Assembly (NCBI GenBank): GCA_024330185.1
Contig: JANDLV010000026.1
Location: forward strand, 1-54,800
Length of the DNA stretch: 54,800 nucleotides
Origin: Candidatus Siliceabacter maunaloa
Lineage (GTDB): Bacteria > Actinomycetota > Thermoleophilia > Solirubrobacterales > Solirubrobacteraceae
Reading direction: 5' to 3'
Within the stretch, counting starts at the first letter, position 1. Each line of letters begins with the position of its first letter. The position numbers and the translations under genes are program-made. Shown piece after piece: positions 9,256 to 17,878 of the stretch. Below the pieces are notes generated by a model. The model was not told the origin of the DNA and searched no databases. It saw only the letters and a program-made list of their open reading frames with translations.

Positions 9256-10078
9256 CGGTACGTGGTGGCCGGTCGACCGCGCCACGCGCAGCCGCACGCA
9301 TCGCATCCAAGGGCGCGGGACGGCCGGTCCAGCGTTCCAGGCTGAGCGCCCCCTGGCGCACGAGCACTTCGAGGCCGTCGGTAACGCGTGCGCCGCACTC
9401 GCGAGCGAACGCGATCAGCGGCGTCGAACCTTGAGAGGTGTAGACGAGATCCACCACGGAGGTACACCCGTGAACCACGTTGGTCAGGGACGGCAGCTCT
9501 GCGAGCTGCCGTCCCGGCCTCAGCAGGCCGGCGGCGGTGCACTGCACGAGCACGTCGACGGCCGGTAGCGGGGCCTCGACGGGCTCCCCGCCCAGCTCGC
9601 GCGCCAGCGCGGCCGCCCTGGCGGCGGTGCGGTTCCAGATCAGTACGCGCGCCGCGCCGGCGGTGCGCAGCGCGTGCACCGCGGCGCGGGCGCTGCCGCC
9701 CGCCCCCAGGACGAGCGCGGTGGCGTCGCGGGGGTCGGCGGGCAGGGCGGCCAACAGGCCGGGCGCGTCGGTGTTGTCGGCCTCCAGCGCCCCGCCGTCG
9801 CCGAACGTGAGCGTGTTGGCGGCGCCGATCGTGCGGGCCGCCTGCGTGGCGGTGTCGGCCAGCGCGAGCGCCGCCTCCTTGTGGGGCACGGTGACGTTGG
9901 CGCCGGCGAACCCGGCGGATGGCAGGGCGCGCACCGTCTCGGCGAACAGCTCGGGCGGGACGGGCAGGTGCTGGTAGGCCCAGTCCTCCCCCATGCCCAG
10001 GTACGCCAGCGCGGCGGCGTGCATGGCGGGCGAGCGGCTGTGGGCGACCGGCCAGCCGAGGACGCCCAGGCGGGGCAA
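9209..10078 (-). CDS. aroE: Shikimate dehydrogenase
   Basis: 289 residues. Shikimate-binding motifs SRSPAMHAA near residue 15 and NVTVPHKEAAL near 62 (catalytic Lys), the partner Asp in EADNTDAPG, the NADP-binding loop GAGGSARAAVHALR and NRTAARAAAL, and the C-terminal VVDLVY...TPL and DGLEVLVRQGALSLERWTG. It reduces 3-dehydroshikimate to shikimate in aromatic amino acid synthesis. The usual VNxTxxG motif reads VQCTAAG, so one conserved Asn is replaced by Gln. The start is TTG at 10078, directly after the mltG stop, so translation is probably coupled. About 23 residues after the WTGRPAP region are longer than typical. Confidence 0.9.
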   Translation of the reverse strand: MPRLGVLGWPVAHSRSPAMHAAALAYLGMGEDWAYQHLPVPPELFAETVRALPSAGFAGANVTVPHKEAALALADTATQAARTIGAANTLTFGDGGALEADNTDAPGLLAALPADPRDATALVLGAGGSARAAVHALRTAGAARVLIWNRTAARAAALARELGGEPVEAPLPAVDVLVQCTAAGLLRPGRQLAELPSLTNVVHGCTSVVDLVYTSQGSTPLIAFARECGARVTDGLEVLVRQGALSLERWTGRPAPLDAMRAAARGAVDRPPRTDESRESATHDRVRGT

Positions 10079-12394
10079 TCAGCAGGTGGTGGGCGAGTTG
10101 CCGCCCGCGGCGTCGCGCGCGCGGTTGTACTCGGCGGCGTCCTGCTGGAACTGGGCGTCGGAGTTGGAGAAATTGTGCTCGCCGCAGGTGCCGGGCTTGA
10201 CCACGTAGTAGAGGAAGTCCTCGTCGGCCGGGTTGGCGGCGGCCTCGATCGAGGCCAGGCCCGGGTTGCCGATCGGCGTGGGCGGCAGGCCGGTACGGGT
10301 GCGCGTGTTGTACGGACCGTCCTCCTGCAGCTCGCTCTGCTTGAGCGGGCTGTCCCAGTTGTCGTTGGCGTAGCGGATCGTCGCGTCGATGCCCAGCGGC
10401 ATGCCGTCCGAGAGACGGTTGTAGATGACGGCGGCGACCAGGCGGCGCTCCTCGGGAACGCTCGTCTCGCGCTCGACCATGGAGGCTACGACGAGCACCT
10501 CGTAGGGCGTGAGGTTGCCCTCCTCCGCCTTGGTGAGGTCGACCTCGGCGAAGTTCTCCTGGAAGGCCTCGAGCTGGTCGGCGACGAGGTCCTCGGCGTC
10601 GGCGTCCGCGGCCAGCTCGTAGGTGGCCGGGAAGAGGAAGCCCTCCAGCGTGTCGGTGCCCTCGGGCGCGTCGAAGTCGCCGCGCGGGCTGAAGCCCTCG
10701 AATGACTCCGAGGCGTCCTCGTAGTCGCCCTCGATCCCGGCCTCCTCCACGATGGGGGCGATCTCGCCGCGCGAGAGGCCCTCGGGGATGACCACGTCGA
10801 CCACGTCGGTCGGGCCGGCGTCGGTCGGGGGAGTGGAGATCGCTGTGATCGCCGAGGAGTAGGACATGCCCTGGCGCAGGTCGTGGGGCCCCGAGCGCAG
10901 CGCGGCGCCGTCGCCCGAGAGGGTGGCGCGTGCGCGGAAGAACAGGCCGGAGTCCACGACGCCCTCGTCGGCGAGGATGTCGCCGATCTCGCCGACGCTG
11001 GCGCCCTCGGGGATGGTCACCGCGACGGTGCCCTCGCCGTCGCCGCCGAGGGGCTGGAACAGGGCGGCCAGGAACCACACGACCGCGATGACCGGCGCGA
11101 GGAACAGGGCCAGGGCGAGCGGCCGGCGGCCACGGCGCGGCGGCGGCGCGGCGGCGGCGGCGGCAGGAGCGGCGGAGCTGGTCGCCGAGGCCGTGGCCGG
11201 GGGTGTGCCGGTGGTGGCGGCGTGCCCGCCGTTGCGCTTCGTGGCGCGACCGACGCCTGCAGCGCGACGGGCGGGCAGCGGCGGCGGGCCGGGGGCACGC
11301 GGCGGGCGCCGGGAGAAGCGGCCGCGGGCAGGCTCCTGCTCGGGCTCCGGCTCGGGCGACGAGGTGACGGGGTCGGGCGCCGGCTGGGGCTCAGGGGCGG
11401 GTGCGTGCTGCTGGACGTAGCCCTGGGCGGCGAACTCGCCGGTGGCCGCCTCGTCGTGCCACGCGAGATCGTCGTCGTGGCCCAGCTCGTCGTGGTAGCC
11501 GAGCTCGTCGTGGTGGCCCAGATCATCCGCCGGCCCTCCGATCGCCGGCGGGTGAGCGCTCGCGCCGTTGCCGTTGACGTCGTGCGTCGTGGTGGCAGCC
11601 GGCGGCGGGTCCCAGGGATCGCGCGCATCGTTCCGGCCATCATCGTGGTCCTCCCAGGCCTGCATGTCCTGTTCGTTCCACGCCTCCCGATCATCCTCCT
11701 GCGCCACGTCCCACGCGGCGGTCGACTGCGCGACGTCCTCGTGGACCGGCGCAGCGGGCGAGGGAGTGCCCGCGTAGCGGCCCACCGGCTCGGGAACCGG
11801 TTCGGCGCTGCGCACGGGCGCCTCACGCCGGGGGGCCGGGAAGGGCTCCTCCCGGGGAGGCACGATGGGCTCCTCGCGAGGCGGCACGACAGGCTCCTCA
11901 CGGGGCCGCGCGACAGGCTCCTCGCGAGGCGGCACGACAGGCTCCTCACGGGGCGGCACGACAGGCTCCTCGCGAGGCGGCACGACAGGCTCCTCACGGG
12001 GCGGCACGACAGGCTCCTCACGGGGCCGCGCGACAGGCTCCTCGCGGGGCGGCGCGACAGGCTCCTCGCGGGGCGGCGCGACAGGCTCCTCACGGGGCCG
12101 CGCGACAGGCTCCTCACGGGGCCGCGCGACAGGCTCCTCGCGGGGCGGCACGACAGGCTCCTCACTCCGCGGCGCAGCCGTCGGCTCCTCGCGGCGCTGG
12201 GATGGCACGGACTCGGCGCGGGGGCTCTCGCTGCGCGGCGCGGGCGCGGGCGCGGGCGGCGCCGGCTCGCCGAAGTCGGGTGGCGGCTCGCCGCGGCGGG
12301 CGGCGCGCTGCGCCTCGCGGGCGCGACGGGCGGCCTCGCGCTCCTCGGTCGAACGCGCGCGCGGAGCTTCCTCCCTGCTGCCGAAGAGGCCCAT
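10079..12394 (-). CDS. mltG: MltG-type endolytic murein transglycosylase with long repeat-rich N-terminus
   Basis: 771 residues, about twice the usual MltG length. Residues ~1-420 are a cytoplasmic low-complexity region with a run of EEPVxPPR repeats (see repeat entry) and acidic/His-rich stretches (DDLGHHDELGYHDELG). One membrane segment follows (LALALFLAPVIAVVWFLAAL), then the extracellular YceG domain with MVERETSVPEERRLVAAV, whose Glu is the catalytic residue, and TRTGLPPTPIGNPG near the end. MltG cuts nascent peptidoglycan and sets glycan strand length. The ATG at 12394 is chosen because a TACGCT -10 box sits 8 bases upstream; an in-frame GTG at 12415 is the alternative. It lies between ruvX and aroE, the common actinobacterial order. 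Confidence 0.88.
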   Translation of the reverse strand: MGLFGSREEAPRARSTEEREAARRAREAQRAARRGEPPPDFGEPAPPAPAPAPRSESPRAESVPSQRREEPTAAPRSEEPVVPPREEPVARPREEPVARPREEPVAPPREEPVAPPREEPVARPREEPVVPPREEPVVPPREEPVVPPREEPVVPPREEPVARPREEPVVPPREEPIVPPREEPFPAPRREAPVRSAEPVPEPVGRYAGTPSPAAPVHEDVAQSTAAWDVAQEDDREAWNEQDMQAWEDHDDGRNDARDPWDPPPAATTTHDVNGNGASAHPPAIGGPADDLGHHDELGYHDELGHDDDLAWHDEAATGEFAAQGYVQQHAPAPEPQPAPDPVTSSPEPEPEQEPARGRFSRRPPRAPGPPPLPARRAAGVGRATKRNGGHAATTGTPPATASATSSAAPAAAAAAPPPRRGRRPLALALFLAPVIAVVWFLAALFQPLGGDGEGTVAVTIPEGASVGEIGDILADEGVVDSGLFFRARATLSGDGAALRSGPHDLRQGMSYSSAITAISTPPTDAGPTDVVDVVIPEGLSRGEIAPIVEEAGIEGDYEDASESFEGFSPRGDFDAPEGTDTLEGFLFPATYELAADADAEDLVADQLEAFQENFAEVDLTKAEEGNLTPYEVLVVASMVERETSVPEERRLVAAVIYNRLSDGMPLGIDATIRYANDNWDSPLKQSELQEDGPYNTRTRTGLPPTPIGNPGLASIEAAANPADEDFLYYVVKPGTCGEHNFSNSDAQFQQDAAEYNRARDAAGGNSPTTC
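11852..12163 (-). repeat. 24-bp tandem repeat (13 units) inside mltG
   Basis: Thirteen consecutive 24-base units encode EEP-[VI]-x-x-P-R with VVPP, VAPP, VARP or IVPP variants; degenerate units flank both ends. The repeat keeps the frame, so copy number can change without breaking the gene. It lies in the predicted cytoplasmic tail. Confidence 0.9.
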
Positions 12395-12402
12395 GGCCGA
12401 CC

Positions 12403-12408
12403 AGCGTA
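12403..12408 (-). promoter_or_regulatory. Probable -10 box before mltG
   Basis: On the minus strand TACGCT ends 8 bases before the mltG ATG (12394), inside the ruvX-mltG gap. It would give mltG its own leaderless transcript in addition to read-through from ruvX. Confidence 0.4.
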
Positions 12409-12455
12409 GCGACACGGCGCCCTCGGTCGACGTGCCGGCGAACTGTCACGCACGC

Positions 12456-12851
12456 TCACCGGGCCCGCGCGAGCCATCCCTCCAGGAGGTGCGCCGCGGC
12501 GCGGGAGTCCTCGTCGCCGCGCGCGCCCACGGGGTCGCGCTGGGCCATCCGGGTCGTGTAGCGCTCGTCCTCCAGGTCGACGGACACCCGCTTGCCCAGC
12601 CGCCGCGCGAGCGCGCCCGCGAACGCTCGCGCGGCGCGCGCCTGGGCGCTCTCACCGCCGTCCAGCGACGTCGGCAGGCCCACGACGACACGCTCGACCT
12701 CCCGCTCGCGCACAAGCGCGGCGATCGCGTCGAGTCCCCGGCCGCTGTCGGGCCTGTCGATCACCGCCAGCGGCGTGGCCAGCGTGCCGGTCGGGTCGCT
12801 CACCGCGACCCCGCAGCGCGCGCGGCCGTGGTCGAGGGCGAGCACCCTCAC
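12456..12851 (-). CDS. ruvX: Putative pre-16S rRNA nuclease / Holliday junction resolvase-like YqgF
   Basis: 131 residues with the YqgF/RuvX RNase H-like fold: VRVLALDHGRARCGVAVSDP at the N-terminus (first catalytic Asp), VERVVVGLPTSLDG in the middle, VDLEDERYTT (second acidic motif) and DEDSRAAAHLLEGWL at the end. The family processes the 5' end of 16S rRNA. The GTG start at 12851 overlaps the alaS stop in a GTGA four-base overlap, a sign of translational coupling and the usual alaS-ruvX-mltG arrangement. Confidence 0.9.
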   Translation of the reverse strand: MRVLALDHGRARCGVAVSDPTGTLATPLAVIDRPDSGRGLDAIAALVREREVERVVVGLPTSLDGGESAQARAARAFAGALARRLGKRVSVDLEDERYTTRMAQRDPVGARGDEDSRAAAHLLEGWLARAR

Positions 12852-15490
12852 CCGGCACCCAGCGCGGCCTCGATCGCCGCGCGAGCGGCCGCGAGAGCAT
12901 CGGGCAGCTTGTCGGGGTCGCGGCCGCCGGCCTGGGCCATCGTGTCGCGTCCCCCGCCTCCGCCGCCGGCCACCTGGGCGGCGGCCCTGACGACCGCGCC
13001 GGCCTTGACGCCGCGTTCCACGAGCGCCGGTGCGACCGCGGCGACCAAGTGCACGCGGGTGGGTGGGCCCGGGTTCACGCTGCCCAGCACGACCGCCGCG
13101 TCGCCAAGCTTGCCCTTCACGCGGTCGGCGAGGTCCATCAGCGCCTTGGGGTCCCCTCCGGGCACCGCCTCGGCCAGCACCCGCGCGCCGGCGATCTCGA
13201 CGGCACGCCCCGCCAGCTCGGCGAGATCCACCGCGCCGTTGGCACCCGACGGCCGCCGGCGCGCCTCCTTGAGCTGGGCCCGCAGGTCGCTCACGCGCGC
13301 GGGCACGTCCTCGACGGCGCTTCGCACCGCTCCCGCCGCCTGGACGAGCAGGTCGTCGTGGTGGCGCAGCAGCGCGACGGCGGCCGGGCCGGTCAGGGCC
13401 TCGACCCGGCGCACGTTCGCCGCGCTCGAGCCTTCGGAGGTGAGCTTGAACAGCCCGATCTCCGCGGTGGAGCGCACGTGGGTGCCGCCGCACAGCTCGC
13501 GTGAGTAAGAGCCGTCGCCGACCTCGACCATGCGCACCACGTCGCCGTACTTCTCGCCGAACAGCGCCATCGCGCCCAGGGCACGCGCCTCCTCCAGCGT
13601 GGTCTCCAGGGCGCGGACGCGGTCGTTGCGCAGGATCCATTCGTTGACCATGTCCTCGACCTGCCGGCGCTCGGCGTCGCCCAGCGCCCCGCCGTGGGTG
13701 AAGTCGAAGCGCAGCTTGTCGGGGCCCACGTGGGAGCCGGCCTGGCGGACGTGGTCACCCAGCACGCGGCGCAGCGCCGCGTGCAGCAGGTGGGTGGCCG
13801 TGTGGTTGCACTCGGTTGCGTGGCGCGCGTGCGCGTCGACACGGGCGACGACGCGCTCGCCGGCGCGCAGCGCCCCCTCCAGCAGCTCGATGACGACTGC
13901 CTGGTCGTCACCGACACGCAGCACGTCGGCCACCGTCGCGCGGCAATCGCGGCCCTCGCACGTGATCTCGCCCGTGTCGGAGACCTGTCCGCCGCCCGCG
14001 GCGTAGAACGGGGACTCGGCCAGCTTGATCAGCACGCTGCCGTCGTGCTCGCCCACCGAAGCGACCGTCGAGTGCTGCTCGAGCACCTCGTAGCCGGTGA
14101 AGGCACTGGGAGGGGCGGGCGGGCTCAATTCCACGACGGTGACGGCCGCGTGGACGCGACCGCCCGCCGCGCGGGCCCGCGCACGCTGCTCGTCCATGCG
14201 CGTCTCGAAGCCCTCCTCGTCCACCCCCAGGCCCCGCTCGGCCACCAGCTCCCTCGTGAGGTCGAAGGGAAAGCCGTGGGTGTCGTGGAGGGCGAAGGCG
14301 TCGTCGGCCGCGATGCCCTCGGCGCCCTGCTCGCGTGCGCGCTCGATGAGCTCCTCCATGCGCCGGGTGCCCTGGTCCAGCGTGCGCGTGAAGGACTCCT
14401 CCTCCCCACGGACCCAGCGGTCGATCGCCGCCCACTCGCGGTCGAGCTCGGGGTATGCGCCGCCCATCAGCTCGCGCACCCGCTGCGCGAAGGCGATGAG
14501 GAAGCCTGGCTCGAAGCCCAGGCGCCGGCCCTGGAAGATGGCCCGGCGCATGATGCGACGCAGTACGTAGCCGCGATCCTCGTTGGAGGGAACGACGCCG
14601 TCGGCGATGAGGAAGGTCATCCCGCGCGTGTGGTCGGCCAGGATGCGCAGCGCGCGGTCGCTGGCCTCGTCGGCGCCGTAGCGCCGGCCACTGCGCTGCG
14701 CTCCCAGCTCGATCAGCGGCTTGAACTGGTCGGTCTCGAAGACGGAGGGCGTGTCCTGCAGGATGGCGGCGAGGCGGTTGAGGCCCAGCCCGGTGTCGAT
14801 GTTGCTGGCCGGCAGGGGCGTGAGAGTGTTGGGCGGGGCGGGTGGTCCTTCTTGGTGATAGGTCATGAAGACGAGGTTCCAGAACTCCAGGAAGCGGTCG
14901 TTGTCGCCGCCGGGCAGGTCGTCGGGCGCGCCGAAGGCCACGCCGCGGTCGAGGTAGAGCTCGGAGGACGGGCCGCACGGACCGGTGTCCCCGGCCTGCC
15001 AGAAGTTCTCGCTGCGCGGCAGCAGCACGATGCGCTCGCGCGGGAAGCCGATCGACCGCCAGGCCTCGATGGCCTCCTCGTCGGGGCCCAGATCCAGCTC
15101 GTCGTCGCCCGCGAAGACCGTGACCCAGATCTTCTCGGGGTCGAAGCCGAAGCCCTGGGTGGAGAGCTCCCAGGCGAACTCGATGGCGCCCTGCTTGAAG
15201 TAGTCGCCCACCGAGAAGTTGCCCAGCATCTCGAAGCAGGTGAGGTGGCGGGCGGTGACGCCGATGTTGTCGATGTCGACCGCGCGGAAGCACTTCTGGC
15301 ACGAGGTCAGTCGCGGATGCGGCGGACGCTCCCGACCCTGGAAGTAGGGCTTGAGAGGCTGCATGCCCGCGGTGGTCAGCAGCACCGAGGGGTCGAAGGC
15401 GGCGGGCACCAGCGAGGCCGAGGGCAGCCGCCGGTGATCGCGCTCCTCGAAGAAGTGCAGATAGGTCTCGCGGATCTCGTCGGAGGTCAT
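12848..15490 (-). CDS. alaS: Alanine-tRNA ligase
   Basis: 880 residues, the normal length for bacterial AlaRS. The class II catalytic core is at the N-terminus (EIRETYLHFFEERDHRRLPS, LTTAGMQPLKPYF, TSCQKCFRAVDIDNIG), followed by the tRNA-recognition helices, the editing domain with ECNHTATHLLHAALR and SRELCGGTHVRSTAEIG (zinc-binding His/Cys residues), and the C-Ala region with a glycine-rich stretch (AQVAGGGGGGRDTMAQAGG). It charges tRNA-Ala. The ATG overlaps the mnmA stop (ATGA at 15487-15490) and its stop overlaps ruvX, so the three genes are tightly coupled. Confidence 0.97.
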   Translation of the reverse strand: MTSDEIRETYLHFFEERDHRRLPSASLVPAAFDPSVLLTTAGMQPLKPYFQGRERPPHPRLTSCQKCFRAVDIDNIGVTARHLTCFEMLGNFSVGDYFKQGAIEFAWELSTQGFGFDPEKIWVTVFAGDDELDLGPDEEAIEAWRSIGFPRERIVLLPRSENFWQAGDTGPCGPSSELYLDRGVAFGAPDDLPGGDNDRFLEFWNLVFMTYHQEGPPAPPNTLTPLPASNIDTGLGLNRLAAILQDTPSVFETDQFKPLIELGAQRSGRRYGADEASDRALRILADHTRGMTFLIADGVVPSNEDRGYVLRRIMRRAIFQGRRLGFEPGFLIAFAQRVRELMGGAYPELDREWAAIDRWVRGEEESFTRTLDQGTRRMEELIERAREQGAEGIAADDAFALHDTHGFPFDLTRELVAERGLGVDEEGFETRMDEQRARARAAGGRVHAAVTVVELSPPAPPSAFTGYEVLEQHSTVASVGEHDGSVLIKLAESPFYAAGGGQVSDTGEITCEGRDCRATVADVLRVGDDQAVVIELLEGALRAGERVVARVDAHARHATECNHTATHLLHAALRRVLGDHVRQAGSHVGPDKLRFDFTHGGALGDAERRQVEDMVNEWILRNDRVRALETTLEEARALGAMALFGEKYGDVVRMVEVGDGSYSRELCGGTHVRSTAEIGLFKLTSEGSSAANVRRVEALTGPAAVALLRHHDDLLVQAAGAVRSAVEDVPARVSDLRAQLKEARRRPSGANGAVDLAELAGRAVEIAGARVLAEAVPGGDPKALMDLADRVKGKLGDAAVVLGSVNPGPPTRVHLVAAVAPALVERGVKAGAVVRAAAQVAGGGGGGRDTMAQAGGRDPDKLPDALAAARAAIEAALGAG

Positions 15491-16920
15491 GGCGCTGCGA
15501 TCGTCGCGCAACCCACGACGGCATCGCCGGCCAGGAAGACCGCGGTCTGCCCGGGGGCGGCGCCGTCGAAGGGCTCGTCGAGATGCAGGACGTCCTCCTT
15601 CAGGCGGCAGGGAACCGCCCTGGTGGCGTAGCGCAGCTTCACGGCGTCGGGGATGGCGTGGACGCTGGCGTCGCGCACGCGGACGGTCTGCGTCGCGAGC
15701 TGGTCGCGCGGGCCGACGGTCACCGTGTTGGCGTCGGCGTCGGTGGCCAGCACGTAGAGCGGCTCGGGCCCGGCGACGCCGATGCCGCGGCGCTGGCCGA
15801 CGGTGAACTGGTGGTGGCCGCGGTGGCGCCCCAGGCGCCGGCCGGCGCGGTCGACGATGTCGCCGGGACGCTCGCGCAGGTTGGCGTGGCGGGCCAGGAA
15901 GGCGGTTCGGCCGGTGCCGGCCAGGAAGCAGAGATCCTGCGAGTCTCGCTTGTCTGCCACCGGGAGGTCGTGCTCGCGGGCCAGCGCGCGGACCTGCGGC
16001 TTGGTCAGCTCGCCGAGGGGAAAGCGCAGCCGCCCGAGCGTCCGGGGGGCCACCGCGGCGAGCATGTAGGTCTGGTCCTTGGCCGGGTCGGCGGCGAGCC
16101 TGAGGAGGCCGTCGCGCGTACGCGCGTAATGGCCGGTGGCCAGGGTGGCCGCGCCGAGGCGGTCGCCGAGCTCGAGCATCCCGTCCAGGCGCACATGGCC
16201 GTTGCAGCGCACACAGGGGTTGGGCGTCAGGCCCGCTGCGTGGTCGACGAGGTAGGGCTCCACGACGCCCGCGCGGAACTCCGCGCGCAGGTCCAGCGTG
16301 AAGTGCGGGAGACCGAGGCGGTGCGCGAGCGCGCGCGCGCAGCGCACCGCGCTCGCCGAGCAGCACGAGGACTCGGCGTCGTTGGCCGGGTCGCGCCAGA
16401 GCTCGAGGGTGACGGCGGCGACACGGGGCGGCTCGCCCGCCGGGCGTGAGGCCGGCGGCGGCTTGCCCCGCGCGCACAGCAGCGCGGCCACCGCGCTGTC
16501 CACGCCGCCGCTCATGGCGACGAGCGTGCGGTCCGCGACCAGCTCGCGCGGTGGGGCGGCGCGGACGGCGTCGCCCAGCGCACGGTGGAGGGCGTCGGCG
16601 ACGAGGTCGGCTGCGTGGAACTTGCCCGCGGTGAGGCCGCCCAGCTCGTCGGCGATGGCGTGGGCGCCGACGCGGGCGGCGTCGAGGACGTCTCGGTGTT
16701 CGACGAGCGTGACCGCAGCGCTGGCCGCCGCGGTCAGCGCGCCGCAGCCGGCGGCCTCGAAGCGTGCTGTGGCGACGCAGCCGTGCTCCAAGACGATCCC
16801 GACTGTGACCAGGTCGCCGCAGGGGGCGCCGCCCGCGGCGCCCACGTGGGCGGCGGCGGCGCCCTCGATCCCGCGCCCCGCGGGGCGCTCGAGGTGCTCG
16901 GCGAAGCGCTCGTCGGCCAT
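15487..16920 (-). CDS. mnmA: tRNA 2-thiouridylase MnmA with N-terminal NifU/IscU-like domain
   Basis: 477 residues, ~110 longer than ordinary MnmA. Residues ~1-120 resemble the Fe-S scaffold fold of NifU/IscU: APCGD (Cys34), AAGCGAL (Cys59), but the third scaffold cysteine position reads GKFHAADL, so that Cys is absent. The MnmA part then has the PP-loop SGGVDS (137-142), SCCSASAV, the catalytic NPCVRCN (Cys236) and DSQDLCFLAG (second catalytic Cys). MnmA makes the s2U34 modification of tRNA-Lys, -Glu and -Gln with ATP and a relayed sulfur. The fused domain may help sulfur delivery or hold a cluster; that is inference. First gene of the minus-strand run. Confidence 0.9.
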   Translation of the reverse strand: MADERFAEHLERPAGRGIEGAAAAHVGAAGGAPCGDLVTVGIVLEHGCVATARFEAAGCGALTAAASAAVTLVEHRDVLDAARVGAHAIADELGGLTAGKFHAADLVADALHRALGDAVRAAPPRELVADRTLVAMSGGVDSAVAALLCARGKPPPASRPAGEPPRVAAVTLELWRDPANDAESSCCSASAVRCARALAHRLGLPHFTLDLRAEFRAGVVEPYLVDHAAGLTPNPCVRCNGHVRLDGMLELGDRLGAATLATGHYARTRDGLLRLAADPAKDQTYMLAAVAPRTLGRLRFPLGELTKPQVRALAREHDLPVADKRDSQDLCFLAGTGRTAFLARHANLRERPGDIVDRAGRRLGRHRGHHQFTVGQRRGIGVAGPEPLYVLATDADANTVTVGPRDQLATQTVRVRDASVHAIPDAVKLRYATRAVPCRLKEDVLHLDEPFDGAAPGQTAVFLAGDAVVGCATIAAP

Positions 16921-16926
16921 ACGCCC

Positions 16927-16932
16927 AGTCTA
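16927..16932 (-). promoter_or_regulatory. Probable -10 box of the mnmA-alaS-ruvX run
   Basis: TAGACT on the minus strand ends 6 bases before the mnmA ATG at 16920, implying a leaderless mRNA. Its upstream region runs into the palindromic element at 16954-16994. No good -35 is seen. Confidence 0.45.
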
Positions 16933-16953
16933 GGCGCGCCGTTTCCGGGCTAC

Positions 16954-16994
16954 CGTCCTGCTTTGGTGTTGCTATACGACAGTTGGGCAGGACG
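16954..16994. repeat. Palindromic element, copy 1
   Basis: CGTCCTGC (16954-16961) and GCAGGACG (16987-16994) form 8-bp perfect arms around a 25-base loop containing TGGTGTTGCTATA. A second copy at 46072-46118 has the same arm core and loop (TGGTGTTGCCATA). Copy 1 lies between the divergent mnmA and ABC-transporter genes, outside coding sequence. Confidence 0.75.
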
Positions 16995-17022
16995 CTTGGC
17001 GGTTCGGGCCCCGTCGGGGGCC

Positions 17023-17028
17023 TACGCT
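17023..17028 (+). promoter_or_regulatory. Probable -10 box of the ABC exporter operon
   Basis: TACGCT ends 7 bases before the GTG at 17036, with no Shine-Dalgarno sequence between. Confidence 0.4.
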
Positions 17029-17035
17029 CCGCGCC

Positions 17036-17878
17036 GTGTCCCCGTCCGCCCTCGTCACCCGCGCGCTGACCAAGCGCTACGGCACCCAGGAGGCGCTCGC
17101 GGGTGTCGACCTCGAGGTCGGCGAGGGCGAGCTCGTCGGCCTTCTGGGCCCCAACGGAGCCGGGAAGTCGACGCTGGTCAAGATCACCGCCGGCCTGGTG
17201 CACGCGACCTCCGGCAGCGCCGAGGTGGCCGGCGCCCCCGCGGGCTCGGCGGCCGCCCGCGCGACGCTGGGCTACCTGGCCGAGCTGTTCCGCTTCCCCG
17301 GCTGGTGCACCGCCGACGAGCTGCTGCGCCTCCACCAGCGCCTGGCCGGCTCGCGCGGCGCCGCGGCCGAGCGCGCCGACCTCCTACAGCTCGTGGGCCT
17401 CAGCGACGCCGCCCGCAAGCCCGTCGAGCAGATGTCCAAGGGCATGCAGCAGCGCCTGGGCATCGCGCAGGCGCTCGTCGGCGAGCCGCGCCTGGTGCTC
17501 CTCGACGAGCCCACCAGCGCGCTGGACCCAGCGGGACGCCGCGCGGTCCGCGGCCTCCTGGAGGAGCTGCGCCGCCGCGGCGTCGCGGTGCTGCTCAACT
17601 CCCACCTGCTGGGGGAGGTCGAGCAGGTCTGTGACCGTGTCGCGATCGTCGCGGGCGGCCGCCTGGTCGCCGAGGGCAGCCCCCGCGAGCTCAGCGGGGC
17701 CGGCGGGGTGGAGATCGAGACGGCGCAGGGCACCAGGATCTTCCCCGACGCCGCTCGCGACGATGTCCCCCAACTCGTCGCAGGCCTGGTCGCCGAGGGC
17801 GAGCGCATCTACGGCGTGCACGTCGTGCGCGGCACCCTGGAGGACGCCTACCTGCGCGCCGTGGAGGCCCACCGGTGA
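17036..17878 (+). CDS. ABC-2 type transporter ATP-binding protein
   Basis: 280 residues. Walker A GPNGAGKST (~residues 38-46), a Q-loop region reading LAELFRFPGW without a clear Gln, signature SKGMQQRLG, Walker B LVLLDEPTSALDP and switch His in LLNSHLLGEVEQ. The C-terminal ~60 residues look like the regulatory tail of multidrug or NosF-type exporters. It pairs with the permease that follows; the stop overlaps the next GTG by 4 bases (GTGA). The substrate cannot be told from sequence. Confidence 0.9.
   Translation: MSPSALVTRALTKRYGTQEALAGVDLEVGEGELVGLLGPNGAGKSTLVKITAGLVHATSGSAEVAGAPAGSAAARATLGYLAELFRFPGWCTADELLRLHQRLAGSRGAAAERADLLQLVGLSDAARKPVEQMSKGMQQRLGIAQALVGEPRLVLLDEPTSALDPAGRRAVRGLLEELRRRGVAVLLNSHLLGEVEQVCDRVAIVAGGRLVAEGSPRELSGAGGVEIETAQGTRIFPDAARDDVPQLVAGLVAEGERIYGVHVVRGTLEDAYLRAVEAHR

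Noticed and set aside
10883-13508. Very long open frames antisense to mltG, ruvX and alaS (including a GSSRGGTTGSSRG-type repeat protein)
   Set aside because: They mirror the EEPVxPPR repeat and third-position GC of the real genes; no start signal, no family similarity, and the sense genes are unmistakable.
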